Assembly (NCBI RefSeq): GCF_008711325.1
Contig: NZ_VXDB01000023.1
Coordinates: 1-61,574 of the forward strand
DNA from: Roseibium sediminis
GTDB taxonomy: Bacteria; Pseudomonadota; Alphaproteobacteria; Rhizobiales; Stappiaceae
Length of the DNA stretch: 61,574 nt
Reading direction: 5' to 3'
Shown piece by piece: positions 1 to 8,339 of this stretch; the first letter of the stretch is position 1, and every line of letters begins with the position of its first letter. Under the pieces are notes generated by a model. The model did not search any database. It had not been told where the DNA came from and worked only from the letters and a program-made list of their open reading frames with translations. The translations under genes were made by a program, and so were the position numbers.

Positions 1-108
1 CGGCTGCTCCTAAAAGGCCAAGCCAAAATCATTGGGTTTTTGCGGGTGTCCAGCTTGCAATGCCGGTGTGTGATTAAGAGGCGGTCGAGAAGAGGGCTGC
101 GCCGAAAG

Positions 109-1125
109 TTAGTCGTTTGTCTTTGAAGAGAACGGCGAAACAAGCTTCCTGAAGACCGAGCTTGCCAGAGCCGACAGGCCCTTTTCTTCCTCAGCCACGA
201 CAAATGGATCGGCATAGAAGGTCGAATTGGCTCGCCGGGCCACTTCCCGCGTGGCCTCGACGTGAGACGGCGCTCCAGCCGAATAGACGACGTGGTCTTC
301 GGTCAGGTCAGACATCAGTTCATAGGGGCGATTGGTCAGAACTCTGGACCCGTCGCCGTCACTCGCCGTCACGAGGACTTCGACGCCCCGGTTTTGCAGC
401 CAGCGAATAGCTTCTTTCATGTAGAGCCCATCGGTGGATCTTGCACCAACGATCAACTTCATCGGCCGCTTGGGCTGGCCAAGATGTGCCGCCACAGCAA
501 TCGCCCAGATGGGGGCAAATCCGGTTCCGGTAGACGTCAGGAGCAGGGGTTCCGGCTGGTTTCTGAGGAAACCGTTTCCGTATGGACCCTTGACCTTGAC
601 CTCATGTCCGGCCTTGATCCGCGTCCCGATTTTCGAGGACACGATGCTGTTGGGGTAAACCTTGATATGGAAAACCAGCACGTCTTCTTCGGCATCCAGA
701 GCCAAAGGTGTGGTTGGGCTGTAGTCGCGGGAGGGGAAACCGGCAAAGGATGCCTTGACATACTGACCTGCCAGCCATGTCATCCTCCGCTCCATCCGGA
801 CCCGAACTTCCAGATAATCCGGAATGATCTCGCGGATGGTCTCGACCTTGCCCTTGACAGTAGTCACCAGCGGGACAGGATCAAAGGTAATCTCGGCGTC
901 ACCTTCCAATGTGGCGAGGCAGCCGAGAACTGTATCTTTCTCGCGCGTGTCGAAGTCGTCAATCTTGCCGCTGACGACACGAACACGGCACGTTTCGCAT
1001 TGGCCCGAGCAGCAGTCATGTGGGAGGATTATTCGTCCTCCCAATGCTGCTTCAACGAGCGTATCGCCCACGTTTGCCCGAATTTCCTCTCCGTTGATCG
1101 TAAGGGTGCATTTGCTGCTAGACAT
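109..1125 (-). CDS. 2Fe-2S ferredoxin / FAD-NAD(P) oxidoreductase
   Basis: A 338-residue electron-transfer flavoprotein. Residues 1-85 form a plant-type [2Fe-2S] ferredoxin domain with ligands C38, C43, C46 and C69. The FAD domain follows, with RDYS at 133-136 matching the family RxYS motif, then the NAD(P) domain with TSTGTGFAP near 197-205. This order (ferredoxin first) is typical of reductase components of oxygenases and of some respiratory redox modules. It lies 32 bp downstream of the cytochrome b gene on the same strand, so the two probably form an operon in which this protein passes electrons between NAD(P)H and the membrane cytochrome. An AGGA lies about 10 bp before the chosen ATG. 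The physiological substrate is not visible. Confidence 0.88.
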   Translation of the reverse strand: MSSSKCTLTINGEEIRANVGDTLVEAALGGRIILPHDCCSGQCETCRVRVVSGKIDDFDTREKDTVLGCLATLEGDAEITFDPVPLVTTVKGKVETIREIIPDYLEVRVRMERRMTWLAGQYVKASFAGFPSRDYSPTTPLALDAEEDVLVFHIKVYPNSIVSSKIGTRIKAGHEVKVKGPYGNGFLRNQPEPLLLTSTGTGFAPIWAIAVAAHLGQPKRPMKLIVGARSTDGLYMKEAIRWLQNRGVEVLVTASDGDGSRVLTNRPYELMSDLTEDHVVYSAGAPSHVEATREVARRANSTFYADPFVVAEEEKGLSALASSVFRKLVSPFSSKTND

Positions 1126-1157
1126 ATGCGAATTCCTGCAAGTCGTGGGCGATAGAG

Positions 1158-2930
1158 TTAGTTCAGCACGAGCCGGATTGGTCGTGAGTGGCGGGTATGC
1201 CGGGTCTGGTTGTGATCAAACACCGACACATACATGAACAACCCGTCTTCCATCGCGAGATCCTGTTCGTTCCCGGTATCCATGTCGCGGATTACCTCCA
1301 GTGTCCAGTGGCCGTCCGCCCATTTCGCGCCACCCAGAAGGTCAGCTCGGCTGCCTTCATAGGTTCCGGTGATCAGCACGCCAGGAATGACGGTGCCAAC
1401 GGGGATCTGTGCATCAAGCTCCTCAGAATAAGGAACCGATTCTTCGTCGAACATCCACCACTGAGACCCTTCATCGTCTGAAACTTCAACAGACAGGTTG
1501 ATGTTGCCCATCTTTGCGTTCATCGCGGCGTAATCCTTTGGCAGGCGCTTGACGCCAACCGGGCCCTTGTAGTTGCTGTCGGGTTGCTTCACGTAGTTAT
1601 AGACATAGAAGGACTTGCCCTTGTCGGCATCATATCCGGCGCTGTAGCGCGCCTTGCCGGCAATATGGGCTTCCTTCGGCTCAATCGGAGTGCCGAACCA
1701 CATGTCGTCCACCCGGCCCAGCATGCCGCCGCGCGATGCTTTCCACTGCCAGACATCCATCAGGCTGCCGTCCGTTGTGTAGTGAAGGCCACGCTCATGG
1801 AAGGTTCCTGGTTTGTCGCTCAGGGGCTTCGGGCCCATATGGGTGGAGCCGCCGCCGCCATAGGCATCGGACTTGCCGAAGGCAACCGAGAACTTGTCTT
1901 CATAAAACTCCGTTTCGTCGGAAAGATCGCCGCGGTTGTTCAGCATTTTCCAGCCGTCTTCGGTCTTTTGTACCGGGTGCCGCTTCAAGGAACGGGTCTT
2001 GTCTTCCCAGCGGAAAGCAAAGGCGATCTTGTCGCCAACCTGAACGGCGCGAATTTCAACATTCGACTCGCCGCTGCCGCCCAGATTTGAGCCCTGGTTG
2101 GTCGTCACGGTTGTTACTCGGGCCTGGCTCCAGGTTTCATCCGATAGATCACCATCGAGTGTCGGCATGGTGTTGGATGATGCGATGAAGACCTGATCAC
2201 GGGTTCCCAGATCGAGCGAATATACGCCAGCCATGATGATCGCCCCAAGTGCCTGGGACTTCATCAGAGGATAGCTGGCCATTCCCGGCACCTGACGCAG
2301 GGGGTGAGGACGGAAAAGACGTAGCCACTCCTGCAGGCCGCCATACATGTAGTGCAGCACGATATGGACGACCGTATAGCCCAGAACGACCAGAGCGGTG
2401 ATGTAATGAACATCGACCCACAGGCCACCCTCGCCGAGATAAAGCAATACGCCTGTTACTGTCAGGGCGATGACAGACGCGAACAGGAGCCAGTAAGAGA
2501 TCACGTTCAGTGCGGAAATCTTCAGTTTTCTGTCGACTGGCTGCGTAAGAACGTTGGCCCGCTGCATGGAAATGCGTTTCATCAACCGGGCGAGGGACAT
2601 GTAGGCCGTATAGGCAAAGATGAGGCCAAGCACGAAAAGGGCTGAAAGAAAGTGCCACGTCCAGATTTCACCCTGGGGCAGAATTGGTTCAAACAGTTTA
2701 CTAAACCACGCGCCTTCCGCGTCTGCGGACAGTCGCAGACCCGTAAGCAAGCTCGCAAAAACCGCGATTGTGAGGGTCCAGTGAAGAATAATTGTACCCG
2801 GATCGCTTCTAACCGTGCTGGACTTGCCTGTTGCACGGGACCTTTCCTTTTGGGCCTGTTTGTTGTCGGATTTGGCCGTTTCAGGCGCTTCCGTCAACTT
2901 CAGGTCGTGATCTGAGGTGTGGTCGGTCAA
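1158..2930 (-). CDS. Membrane cytochrome b fused to EB_dh-type haem-binding domain
   Basis: A 590-residue predicted inner-membrane protein. After a charged 40-residue cytoplasmic tail come four hydrophobic segments (about 47-67, 93-112, 143-165, 173-195) carrying H50, H93, H175, H189 and H193, the pattern of a di-haem cytochrome b561/b6-type domain. A fifth hydrophobic stretch near 228-245 leads into a long soluble domain (about 250-590) that resembles the ethylbenzene-dehydrogenase / DMSO-reductase-family haem-binding gamma subunit (EB_dh), including the start LDGDLSDETW. It is the first gene of an operon with the downstream ferredoxin reductase. The likely role is membrane electron transfer to or from a periplasmic partner; no molybdopterin catalytic subunit is adjacent. 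The domain assignment is by pattern, not by search. Confidence 0.8.
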   Translation of the reverse strand: MTDHTSDHDLKLTEAPETAKSDNKQAQKERSRATGKSSTVRSDPGTIILHWTLTIAVFASLLTGLRLSADAEGAWFSKLFEPILPQGEIWTWHFLSALFVLGLIFAYTAYMSLARLMKRISMQRANVLTQPVDRKLKISALNVISYWLLFASVIALTVTGVLLYLGEGGLWVDVHYITALVVLGYTVVHIVLHYMYGGLQEWLRLFRPHPLRQVPGMASYPLMKSQALGAIIMAGVYSLDLGTRDQVFIASSNTMPTLDGDLSDETWSQARVTTVTTNQGSNLGGSGESNVEIRAVQVGDKIAFAFRWEDKTRSLKRHPVQKTEDGWKMLNNRGDLSDETEFYEDKFSVAFGKSDAYGGGGSTHMGPKPLSDKPGTFHERGLHYTTDGSLMDVWQWKASRGGMLGRVDDMWFGTPIEPKEAHIAGKARYSAGYDADKGKSFYVYNYVKQPDSNYKGPVGVKRLPKDYAAMNAKMGNINLSVEVSDDEGSQWWMFDEESVPYSEELDAQIPVGTVIPGVLITGTYEGSRADLLGGAKWADGHWTLEVIRDMDTGNEQDLAMEDGLFMYVSVFDHNQTRHTRHSRPIRLVLN

Positions 2931-3656
2931 AATCGTCTCTCCCCCGAGTTGCCTTTAAACAGGTAGATTTCCGTTCCGTTGGTGCGAAGCGTAAATCACC
3001 TAGTGTAAAATCACCTTGGTAGAAAAACCTATTTTTAATAAAAAGTGAAGTGGTCTCCATAAATGAAGCGTAGTTTTTTTTATTTTACATAGTTCGAATC
3101 TATACTTATTTGAGTTTTGTTTTTATATTCATCATATTGTTAATCCGAAGGTATGTATTGTATTGTTTCGATTTGCTGTTGCGTTGTTCTTTGTGTGGTT
3201 GCCTTGGTGGTGGATCTGAATTGAGGTGTATTCCTGATGTGGTCATCTTGAAAGTTGATCCTGCATCAATGCTTCTGGATCGGAAATATCGGATGCTGAA
3301 AGCAGGGAGATAATTATTTGCGTGAATTTCTTCATTAAATTTATATATTACGGAATATTACCGTTTGGGCTGGAAGTCCGGATAGATATTTTTCCTTTTT
3401 CCCCTCAAAATGTTTCTAGACTTATCTGGTCAAAGCCCTTCTCTTCAATGGGTGTGTATTTTTCTGTTTTTGTCTGTGAAATTTTCTTGTCTTGATTGTG
3501 TGTATCTTGGTGGCGTGTAACTTGCTGTCGAATGTATGGTGTTCGATATGCGCCTGATGCTCTGTGGGTAGATGTGTCGTCATTTTTCAGTATGGTGTGG
3601 GTGAAGGGGCTTTCTCCTTCGTGGAATGCGGGTTGGATGTGACGGGGGAGAATGCA
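2931..3656. other. AT-rich intergenic region with no convincing gene
   Basis: About 725 bp separate the divergent cytochrome b and redoxin genes. The stretch from roughly 3010 to 3560 is much richer in A and T than its surroundings, with long T runs. A possible 67-codon frame at 3110-3313 has no good ribosome binding site and a low-complexity hydrophobic product, so it is not called. Divergent promoters must lie here, but none can be assigned with confidence. Confidence 0.5.
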
Positions 3657-4211
3657 ATGGCTTCGGTGCCACCAGTATGTGATTTTGGCTGGAAGGCTGT
3701 CGACTTTTCTCTGCCGGCAACAGATGGGCAAACCTATGCCCTTGCCGACATTGCGGGCCCTAACGGCACGCTGGTGATGTTCATCTGCAACCATTGTCCC
3801 TATGTGGTGGCTGTTCGTGAACGCATACTCCGGGACGCATGGGAATTGCAGGCGCTTGGGGTCGGGGTTGTAGCCATCAGCTCAAATGATGCCGAAGCCT
3901 ATCCGCAGGACAGTTTCGAGAAGATGATTGATCTTGCCGAGCGGGAAGGCTTTCCCTTTCCTTATCTTTACGACCGGGATCAGTCCGTGGCCCGGGCCTA
4001 TGATGCGGTCTGCACTCCCGACTTTTTCGGGTTTAACCGAAATCAGGAACTGCAGTATCGCGGACGTCTTGATGCATCCCGCAAGGAAACAGCCGCCCCC
4101 GATGTGCGCCGTGATCTCTTCGAGGCCATGAAAATGGTTGTCGAAACCGGAAGGGGCCCGCAGGATCAGATCCCTTCGATGGGGTGTTCCATCAAGTGGC
4201 GAGACGCCTGA
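3657..4211 (+). CDS. Thioredoxin-fold (AhpC/TSA-type redoxin) protein
   Basis: A 184-residue cytoplasmic thiol-disulfide protein of the redoxin family. The active-site region reads MFICNHCPYV, giving a CxxC pair at C44 and C47 after the first beta strand, in the position of thioredoxin-like enzymes. The N-terminus (DFSLPATDGQTYALADI) matches the peroxiredoxin/ResA-like strand-loop start. The frame extends upstream to 3564, but the ATG at 3657 is preferred because GGGGGAG lies just before it and the conserved fold begins there. It stands alone between AT-rich DNA and the reb sigma-factor gene. Its substrate cannot be told from sequence; peroxide reduction or protein disulfide reduction are both possible. 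Confidence 0.82.
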   Translation: MASVPPVCDFGWKAVDFSLPATDGQTYALADIAGPNGTLVMFICNHCPYVVAVRERILRDAWELQALGVGVVAISSNDAEAYPQDSFEKMIDLAEREGFPFPYLYDRDQSVARAYDAVCTPDFFGFNRNQELQYRGRLDASRKETAAPDVRRDLFEAMKMVVETGRGPQDQIPSMGCSIKWRDA

Positions 4212-4555
4212 GCGTCCGATAAATCCAGTCTGCGTCCGGTCGCACCCGGCCATTCACGATGACATGGGATCGTCGCTGCGCAGCCTTGCGCGCCGAGCAG
4301 CTCATTCTTGCACCCTTCCTTACATGCAGGGTTTCAAAGTGCTCAGGCGCACGCTATAGTTGTTCTTGCTTTGTTTTCTTTTTGTTTCGCGTGTCTCGAT
4401 TGGGTTTTGTTGAAAATCCAAATTATATCAATGGATTATAGATTTGTTCTCCTTTGGTGAGGAGCCTTGCAACCGCCTTTGAATAGAGCTCTACAATTAA
4501 AAAGGGAAAATTTTCACAATGTATCATTTTGAGCGTCCTCATGGCTGACAGGTAG
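4212..4555. other. Intergenic region upstream of the reb sigma factor
   Basis: 344 bp with no gene. The second half (about 4360-4500) is T-rich and AT-rich and is the natural place for the promoter of the sigma-factor gene. A loose inverted repeat, AATCC...GGATT with a 13-nt spacer, lies near 4418-4440. No consensus promoter can be called safely. Confidence 0.4.
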
Positions 4556-5194
4556 GTGCGGACAAGGCGACTTGGGAGGCTGGCAGTGTCAGGACAGAAC
4601 GAGACCGGTGAAAGCGTTTCAATTCCATCAGCCGGGTTATGGATGAGCTGGATTGATGATGCGACTGTTTTGAGACGCCGGGCCTTGCGCCTGACCAAGG
4701 GCAACCGCGAGGATGCGGAAGATCTGTTGTCCGCGACGCTCATCAAGGCGGTGAGCCACGTGGAGCGCAATGACACGGATATCCGCGAGCCAAGGGCGTT
4801 CCTGCTCTTTGCAATGAAAAACGAATATATCAGTCGGCTGCGGAAGCTGAACTCGGAACGCCAGGTTCGCGACTTTCAGGCCGATATCTATCAGGATCAT
4901 TCTTCATCTCTTGGAGACCCCCAGCCGGACCAGGAAAACTCGCTGGGATACCGGGACCTGCTGCATCGTCTCTTGCAGGCGGTTGGCGCAATGCCAGAGG
5001 AAGTCCAGGTCATTTTTCAGATGCGGTTTTGCGAGGATTGTTCCTACCGCGACATTGCCGAGCGCCTTTGCATATCGGAGCCACTCGCCCGAAAGCGGGT
5101 GCAGCATCTCAGGGAATATCTTCGGGCCGCGCTTGAAACCGCGAGCGGCCCATCGGGATATCAGACCGCGTCCGGTTCACGGATCGGTGTCTGA
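4556..5194 (+). CDS. ECF-type RNA polymerase sigma factor heading the reb locus
   Basis: A sigma-70 family protein of about 212 residues from the GTG at 4556; an ATG at 4643 would give 183 residues and is a plausible alternative because similarity begins there. Region 2 spans LTKGNREDAEDLLSATLIKA and following, and region 4 is the helix-turn-helix MPEEVQVIFQMRFCEDCSYRDIAERLCISE. There is no region 1 or 3, so it is of the extracytoplasmic-function type. It ends 84 bp before the first RebB-family gene, on the same strand. Sigma factors are known in other reb clusters, including a FecI-type one in Pseudomonas aeruginosa PA14. No anti-sigma gene is recognisable next to it, so how it is held inactive is unknown. 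Confidence 0.85.
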   Translation: MRTRRLGRLAVSGQNETGESVSIPSAGLWMSWIDDATVLRRRALRLTKGNREDAEDLLSATLIKAVSHVERNDTDIREPRAFLLFAMKNEYISRLRKLNSERQVRDFQADIYQDHSSSLGDPQPDQENSLGYRDLLHRLLQAVGAMPEEVQVIFQMRFCEDCSYRDIAERLCISEPLARKRVQHLREYLRAALETASGPSGYQTASGSRIGV

Positions 5195-5278
5195 GGCGTC
5201 CCTCTTTTTGACCTCTTGCCGGTAAAGCAGATCCTTGCTGTGCCGGAGCTGCCAAACTCGAACTGACGGAAAAGCAAG

Positions 5279-5509
5279 ATGGCTGATTCAGTGAATGCTC
5301 AAATCACAGATGCTGTGACCCAGACCAATGTAAAGGTGGTGGCTGAAGCTCCCGCGCAGGCGATTGCGAGCCTGTATCAGGTGGCAAGTCACGCGTCCGG
5401 GCTGTCCATCCAGAATGCGGTGCACAGTCAGCAGGCGATGAACCAGATCACCACCGCTGTCGTTTCCAAGGCCTGCCAGCTCATCATGGATATCGGCGAA
5501 ACAAAGTAA
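5279..5509 (+). CDS. RebB-family R-body protein, short form
   Basis: A 76-residue protein with the RebB / killing-trait signature: an N-terminal ITDAVTQTNVKVVAEAPA, then an alanine- and glutamine-rich amphipathic stretch (ASLYQVASHASGLSIQNAV). RebB-type proteins polymerise into R-bodies, coiled protein ribbons that can extend and rupture membranes. This copy lacks the roughly 35-residue tail carried by the two copies at 7815 and 8340 and ends in DIGETK. It is the first structural gene after the sigma factor. A GGAAAAGC sequence precedes the ATG. Family membership is clear by eye; whether it is a structural subunit or an assembly modulator is not known. Confidence 0.88.
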   Translation: MADSVNAQITDAVTQTNVKVVAEAPAQAIASLYQVASHASGLSIQNAVHSQQAMNQITTAVVSKACQLIMDIGETK

Positions 5510-5572
5510 GTGTTCGGGGAACGGCAGGCTCGCAACTGAGCCGAAAGGCCATCCCGGTTTGAGAGGTTCGAA

Positions 5573-6130
5573 ATGGCTTTGTTCAAACGCAAGAAAACCG
5601 CAGATACTTCTGCTTCAGACGGGTCTTCCGCGCAGGAGAATGGCAAGGGAGAACCAAAGCTGTCGAGGGATGCCTCCGGTCGGCTCAAGCCTCAATCAGA
5701 GCCGCATCCTGGAGAGGAGCCTGAAACCGGAAATCCGTCTGGAAATGTTCCAAGGCCGCCCAAACAGGCCCCGGTGACAACCGCGCTCAATCCGAAGATC
5801 GTTCAGTCGGTGCAACTGGCCAATACCGAAACATCTTCCTATGACTTGGAGCTCGCGACCACGCCGCCGGAAATGATGGTCGGGCAGGTGACCGGACTGG
5901 CCGTGCAGGATGCGCAGAACTACATGAACGCTGTCATGCAGATAGCGCTTGCCGCACAGGCCGTCGCCATCAAGAAGGCTGCCGAAGGGCCCGTCGAGGA
6001 AGCCAAGCAGATCCCGTTTCTGACCCAGATCCAGGGCATCGTCGATCACGCTGTCAAGGTCTACGGGACCGTCAGCGAAACAGCGGGGACATCGTCGAAA
6101 ACCGTGTTCTCCGATCTGAAATCCGGTTGA
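5573..6130 (+). CDS. Reb-locus protein with possible remote RebB-like domain
   Basis: A 185-residue protein starting 63 bp after the short rebB with GAGAGG before the ATG. The first 75 residues are polar, proline- and charge-rich and probably disordered (many P, E, G, K). The C-terminal half is helical and alanine-rich; TPPEMMVGQVTGLAVQDAQN followed by NAVMQIALAAQA vaguely recalls the RebB pattern in which a proline start leads to a GLxxQNAV-like helix. It could be a larger Reb paralogue with an added disordered head or an accessory protein. The gene is intact and co-directional with the rebB genes. The RebB relationship is an inference that needs a profile comparison. Confidence 0.7.
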   Translation: MALFKRKKTADTSASDGSSAQENGKGEPKLSRDASGRLKPQSEPHPGEEPETGNPSGNVPRPPKQAPVTTALNPKIVQSVQLANTETSSYDLELATTPPEMMVGQVTGLAVQDAQNYMNAVMQIALAAQAVAIKKAAEGPVEEAKQIPFLTQIQGIVDHAVKVYGTVSETAGTSSKTVFSDLKSG

Positions 6131-6154
6131 GCAAGGCCTTGCAGGGAGGTGGGG

Positions 6155-6349
6155 ATGACAGGGAACAGGAAAGATCGGCCGCCACCGACGGCCGATGCGG
6201 TCGACAAGGACAGGCGCGAGAAGCCGTTGACGCAAGATGAGCGGCGATCCCTTGCGGACGCTCTTGCCGATCTTGATGAGCATGACAAACAGCGGCTGTC
6301 TGATGAACGCAACAGGGTCATCGGGTCTTCGCCCAAGCCAGCGAAATAG
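6155..6349 (+). CDS. Small charged protein of the reb locus
   Basis: A 64-residue, highly charged protein (MTGNRKDRPPPTADAVDKDR start; a helical middle rich in D, E, K and R; SSPKPAK end). It begins 24 bp after the 185-residue reb gene with a strong GGGAGGTGGGG before the ATG, so it is probably translated. No signal peptide, membrane segment or recognised family is visible. Its position inside the unit suggests a role in R-body assembly or regulation, but that is guilt by association only. Confidence 0.6.
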   Translation: MTGNRKDRPPPTADAVDKDRREKPLTQDERRSLADALADLDEHDKQRLSDERNRVIGSSPKPAK

Positions 6350-6428
6350 AAGCTGACGGGAAACGGTCGCGACACGTTCGACACCCCGCGTTGCATCCAC
6401 ACACACGACATCAGCATGGAGGTCCGTC

Positions 6429-7025
6429 ATGGCGCGGCAATTGGAAGCTATTTGCCGGGAGCTGGATGCCTATATCCGGCAGATCACCCTTGGACGCCTT
6501 GAACGGGAAGCCATGGTGCGCCTTGCCGTTGAGGGAGGAGATGAGAGCGGAGCAGAGGATTGTCGCCATTTGAGTTCGCTCGTCTCCGCGCGCGGATTGC
6601 TCGAACTCGTCTTGCAGGATCGCAAGACAGGCGATGATGCAGTTGCTGTCTCAGATTCATCCTGCGGGTTTTCTGGCCTTTTTCTTGCGGTCCCGCTCGG
6701 GCAATCGGCCTCTGCACAGGTTCAAACTGTGCAGGGTGGCGGGCTTTCGCTCAATCAGGGACCTGAAAACATGGCCGCCCGACACCACCGGGGCTGCAGC
6801 CGCCGTAGTGTTCCGGCAAGGGACTGGAATGAAACGCTTTATCCGTCTGAGAGGCGGGAGCATCTGTCTTTCCGTGTCATGGACGTCCACACCGCAAGTC
6901 CTCTGCCTGAAATAACGGAGACGGATTTCAGCGAGATTGAGGTTGAAGAGGAGATTGGAAATGCCGCAAACGCCCCAAAGTCCGGACCCCGACGGGCAAA
7001 AAAACGTCCAGCCGACCGAGGCTGA
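6429..7025 (+). CDS. Unrecognised reb-locus protein, tentative
   Basis: An open frame of 198 codons with GGAGGT 8 bp before its ATG. The first 60 residues look like a normal helical protein (MARQLEAICRELDAYIRQIT onward), and an acidic segment near 165-180 (TETDFSEIEVEEEIG) also looks protein-like. The middle is rich in serine, glycine and arginine and less convincing. Its last 65 bp overlap the next gene in another frame. Either this is a rapidly diverging accessory protein, or the real gene is shorter or damaged. I recognise no family. Confidence 0.4.
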   Translation: MARQLEAICRELDAYIRQITLGRLEREAMVRLAVEGGDESGAEDCRHLSSLVSARGLLELVLQDRKTGDDAVAVSDSSCGFSGLFLAVPLGQSASAQVQTVQGGGLSLNQGPENMAARHHRGCSRRSVPARDWNETLYPSERREHLSFRVMDVHTASPLPEITETDFSEIEVEEEIGNAANAPKSGPRRAKKRPADRG

Positions 7026-7677
7026 CGGAAACCCTGTAGCCGACAGCGCGTCTGCCGCCGCCGCCGATCCCGCTTCTTCCGGCACCGGAGAACCGGTTTC
7101 GGGGGGCGATGCCGGCGTGACCTCTGGTGCTGCGGCCGACGCTGGAACAAAACCGGCCACTGGTACTGCGTCTGCAACCCCGGTGACTTTGCAGGACCTT
7201 CTGGACAGCAGCCAGAAGACGGCAACTCTCCAGCAGTCCCTGAAAACCTCATATCAAGCTCTGCCGGCTGTTCTTCAAATTGCGGGTGAGATCCTGAAAA
7301 AGCGGGACGAAGGGGATCAGGCTCTGGCCCAGGGCATGAAGGTGGTCGAAAACGTTCTTCAGGAGACGATCGACAAGGCAGAAGCCCTTTCGGCCAACCT
7401 GATCAAGCACACCGACATGCTGAAAGAGACCCTTCAGGACAAAGACGCGCTGGCCGATCTTTTGAAGTCGGGGGCGAGCGTGCAGTCCCTAAAACCGGTG
7501 GGGCAGCCGGCGACAGGCCTGCCAATGGGGCTCGCCGGTGGCCTTGCCGACCCGAAGGTTGCCTATCAGCTCAATCTTCTCATGGGCAATGTTCAGTCGA
7601 TGGTGTCCCGGGAGGTTGAGAACCAGCTCTCGCAGCTGCGGGCGCAGGCCGAAAAGGCAATGCAGCAACGCAAATAG
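6961..7677 (+). CDS. Unrecognised Ala-rich / coiled-coil protein of the reb locus
   Basis: A 238-residue protein whose ATG follows AGGAGATTGGAA, an excellent ribosome binding site; an upstream in-frame start at 6937 has none. Residues 1-75 are low-complexity and rich in A, P, G, D and T, so probably disordered. Residues 80-165 form long amphipathic helices (SLKTSYQALPAVLQIAGEIL and following), and the C-terminus is another helix with many Q and E (ENQLSQLRAQAEKAMQQRK). No membrane segment, signal or known domain is seen. The disordered head plus helical body resembles the layout of the 185-residue protein upstream. A scaffold or chaperone for R-body polymerisation is conceivable. Confidence 0.72.
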   Translation: MPQTPQSPDPDGQKNVQPTEADGNPVADSASAAAADPASSGTGEPVSGGDAGVTSGAAADAGTKPATGTASATPVTLQDLLDSSQKTATLQQSLKTSYQALPAVLQIAGEILKKRDEGDQALAQGMKVVENVLQETIDKAEALSANLIKHTDMLKETLQDKDALADLLKSGASVQSLKPVGQPATGLPMGLAGGLADPKVAYQLNLLMGNVQSMVSREVENQLSQLRAQAEKAMQQRK

Positions 7678-7707
7678 ACCATTGGTTCGCCGTATGGTTT
7701 CGTTTCG

Positions 7708-7732
7708 AAATATCCAGATAAATTAGATATTT
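7708..7732. promoter_or_regulatory. Inverted repeat AAATATC-N11-GATATTT upstream of rebB
   Basis: Perfect 7-bp arms at 7708-7714 and 7726-7732 lie in a short AT-rich island about 80 bp before the rebB copy at 7815. The spot suits an operator or promoter element for the terminal rebB genes. No transcription factor is identified. Confidence 0.4.
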
Positions 7733-7814
7733 ATCGTCACAAACAAACCTGAGGGACGTCCATTGGATTGCAAGGCCGATAGCACAGTCGGCGAAGCTTC
7801 AAGGAGAGTGGAAG

Positions 7815-8147
7815 ATGCCTGATCCCGTAACGGTCAACCCGATGATCACCGATGCCGTCACCCAGTCCAACGTGAAGGTCGTGGGTGAAGCGCCCGCCAT
7901 CGCCATCAGCACGCTGTACCAGTCGATGGCACATTCAACCAGTGTGCTGTTTGAAAATGCGGTTGCGGCCCAGCAACAGCAAAACACACTTGCACAGGCT
8001 GCTGCAAACCAGGGTGTCATGCAGATCTACAGCATGGACACGATGGCCGGCGCGGGAGCAACGGAGAAGGTCGGCCAGACTGGTGTTGCCGACAACCTGT
8101 CGGGGCTTTTGACGGTGCTGAGCGCCTTCAATTCCGGCGGTCGCTGA
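7815..8147 (+). CDS. RebB-family R-body protein, full-length copy 1
   Basis: A 110-residue RebB / killing-trait protein. It has the family start MITDAVTQSNVKVVGEAPA, a central AISTLYQSMAHS followed by LFENAVAAQQQQN, and a glycine-rich tail ending NSGGR. Full-length RebB-like proteins are the main ribbon subunits in known R-bodies. GGAGAGTGGAAG lies before the ATG. It differs from the copy at 8340 at only about 11 of 110 positions, counted by eye. A 137-bp leader with an inverted repeat precedes it and an intrinsic terminator follows it, so it may be transcribed separately from the upstream reb genes. Confidence 0.93.
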   Translation: MPDPVTVNPMITDAVTQSNVKVVGEAPAIAISTLYQSMAHSTSVLFENAVAAQQQQNTLAQAAANQGVMQIYSMDTMAGAGATEKVGQTGVADNLSGLLTVLSAFNSGGR

Positions 8148-8176
8148 TCCGCATAACAGATCGTGATGATCTCTTG

Positions 8177-8213
8177 CGCCTTGCTCCTTCATCCGGAGCA
8201 GGGCGTTTTCTTT
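8177..8213 (+). terminator. Intrinsic terminator after rebB copy 1
   Basis: An 11-bp stem (CGCCTTGCTCC paired with GGAGCAGGGCG, one G-U pair) with a 7-nt loop is followed by TTTTCTTT. Confidence 0.82.
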
Positions 8214-8339
8214 GAAGGTCTGAGCGGTCGGGCGTGAAAAGAAAATTCTGATTTCGAGATCACGAAGTTCGGTCAGCTGCGTCTTTGGGAATGTGAGAGG
8301 CCGGCAAGGCTGCCGGTTCAGATTTGAGGAGAATGGAAT

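Noticed and set aside
1..108. End of another gene at the left edge
   Set aside because: No open frame of reasonable length with recognisable product in this short stretch.
262..1155. Long open frame on the plus strand
   Set aside because: It lies antisense to the ferredoxin reductase, whose cofactor motifs are all intact; the plus-strand product has no family features.
3110..3313. 67-codon frame in the AT-rich intergenic DNA
   Set aside because: Low-complexity hydrophobic product and no ribosome binding site.
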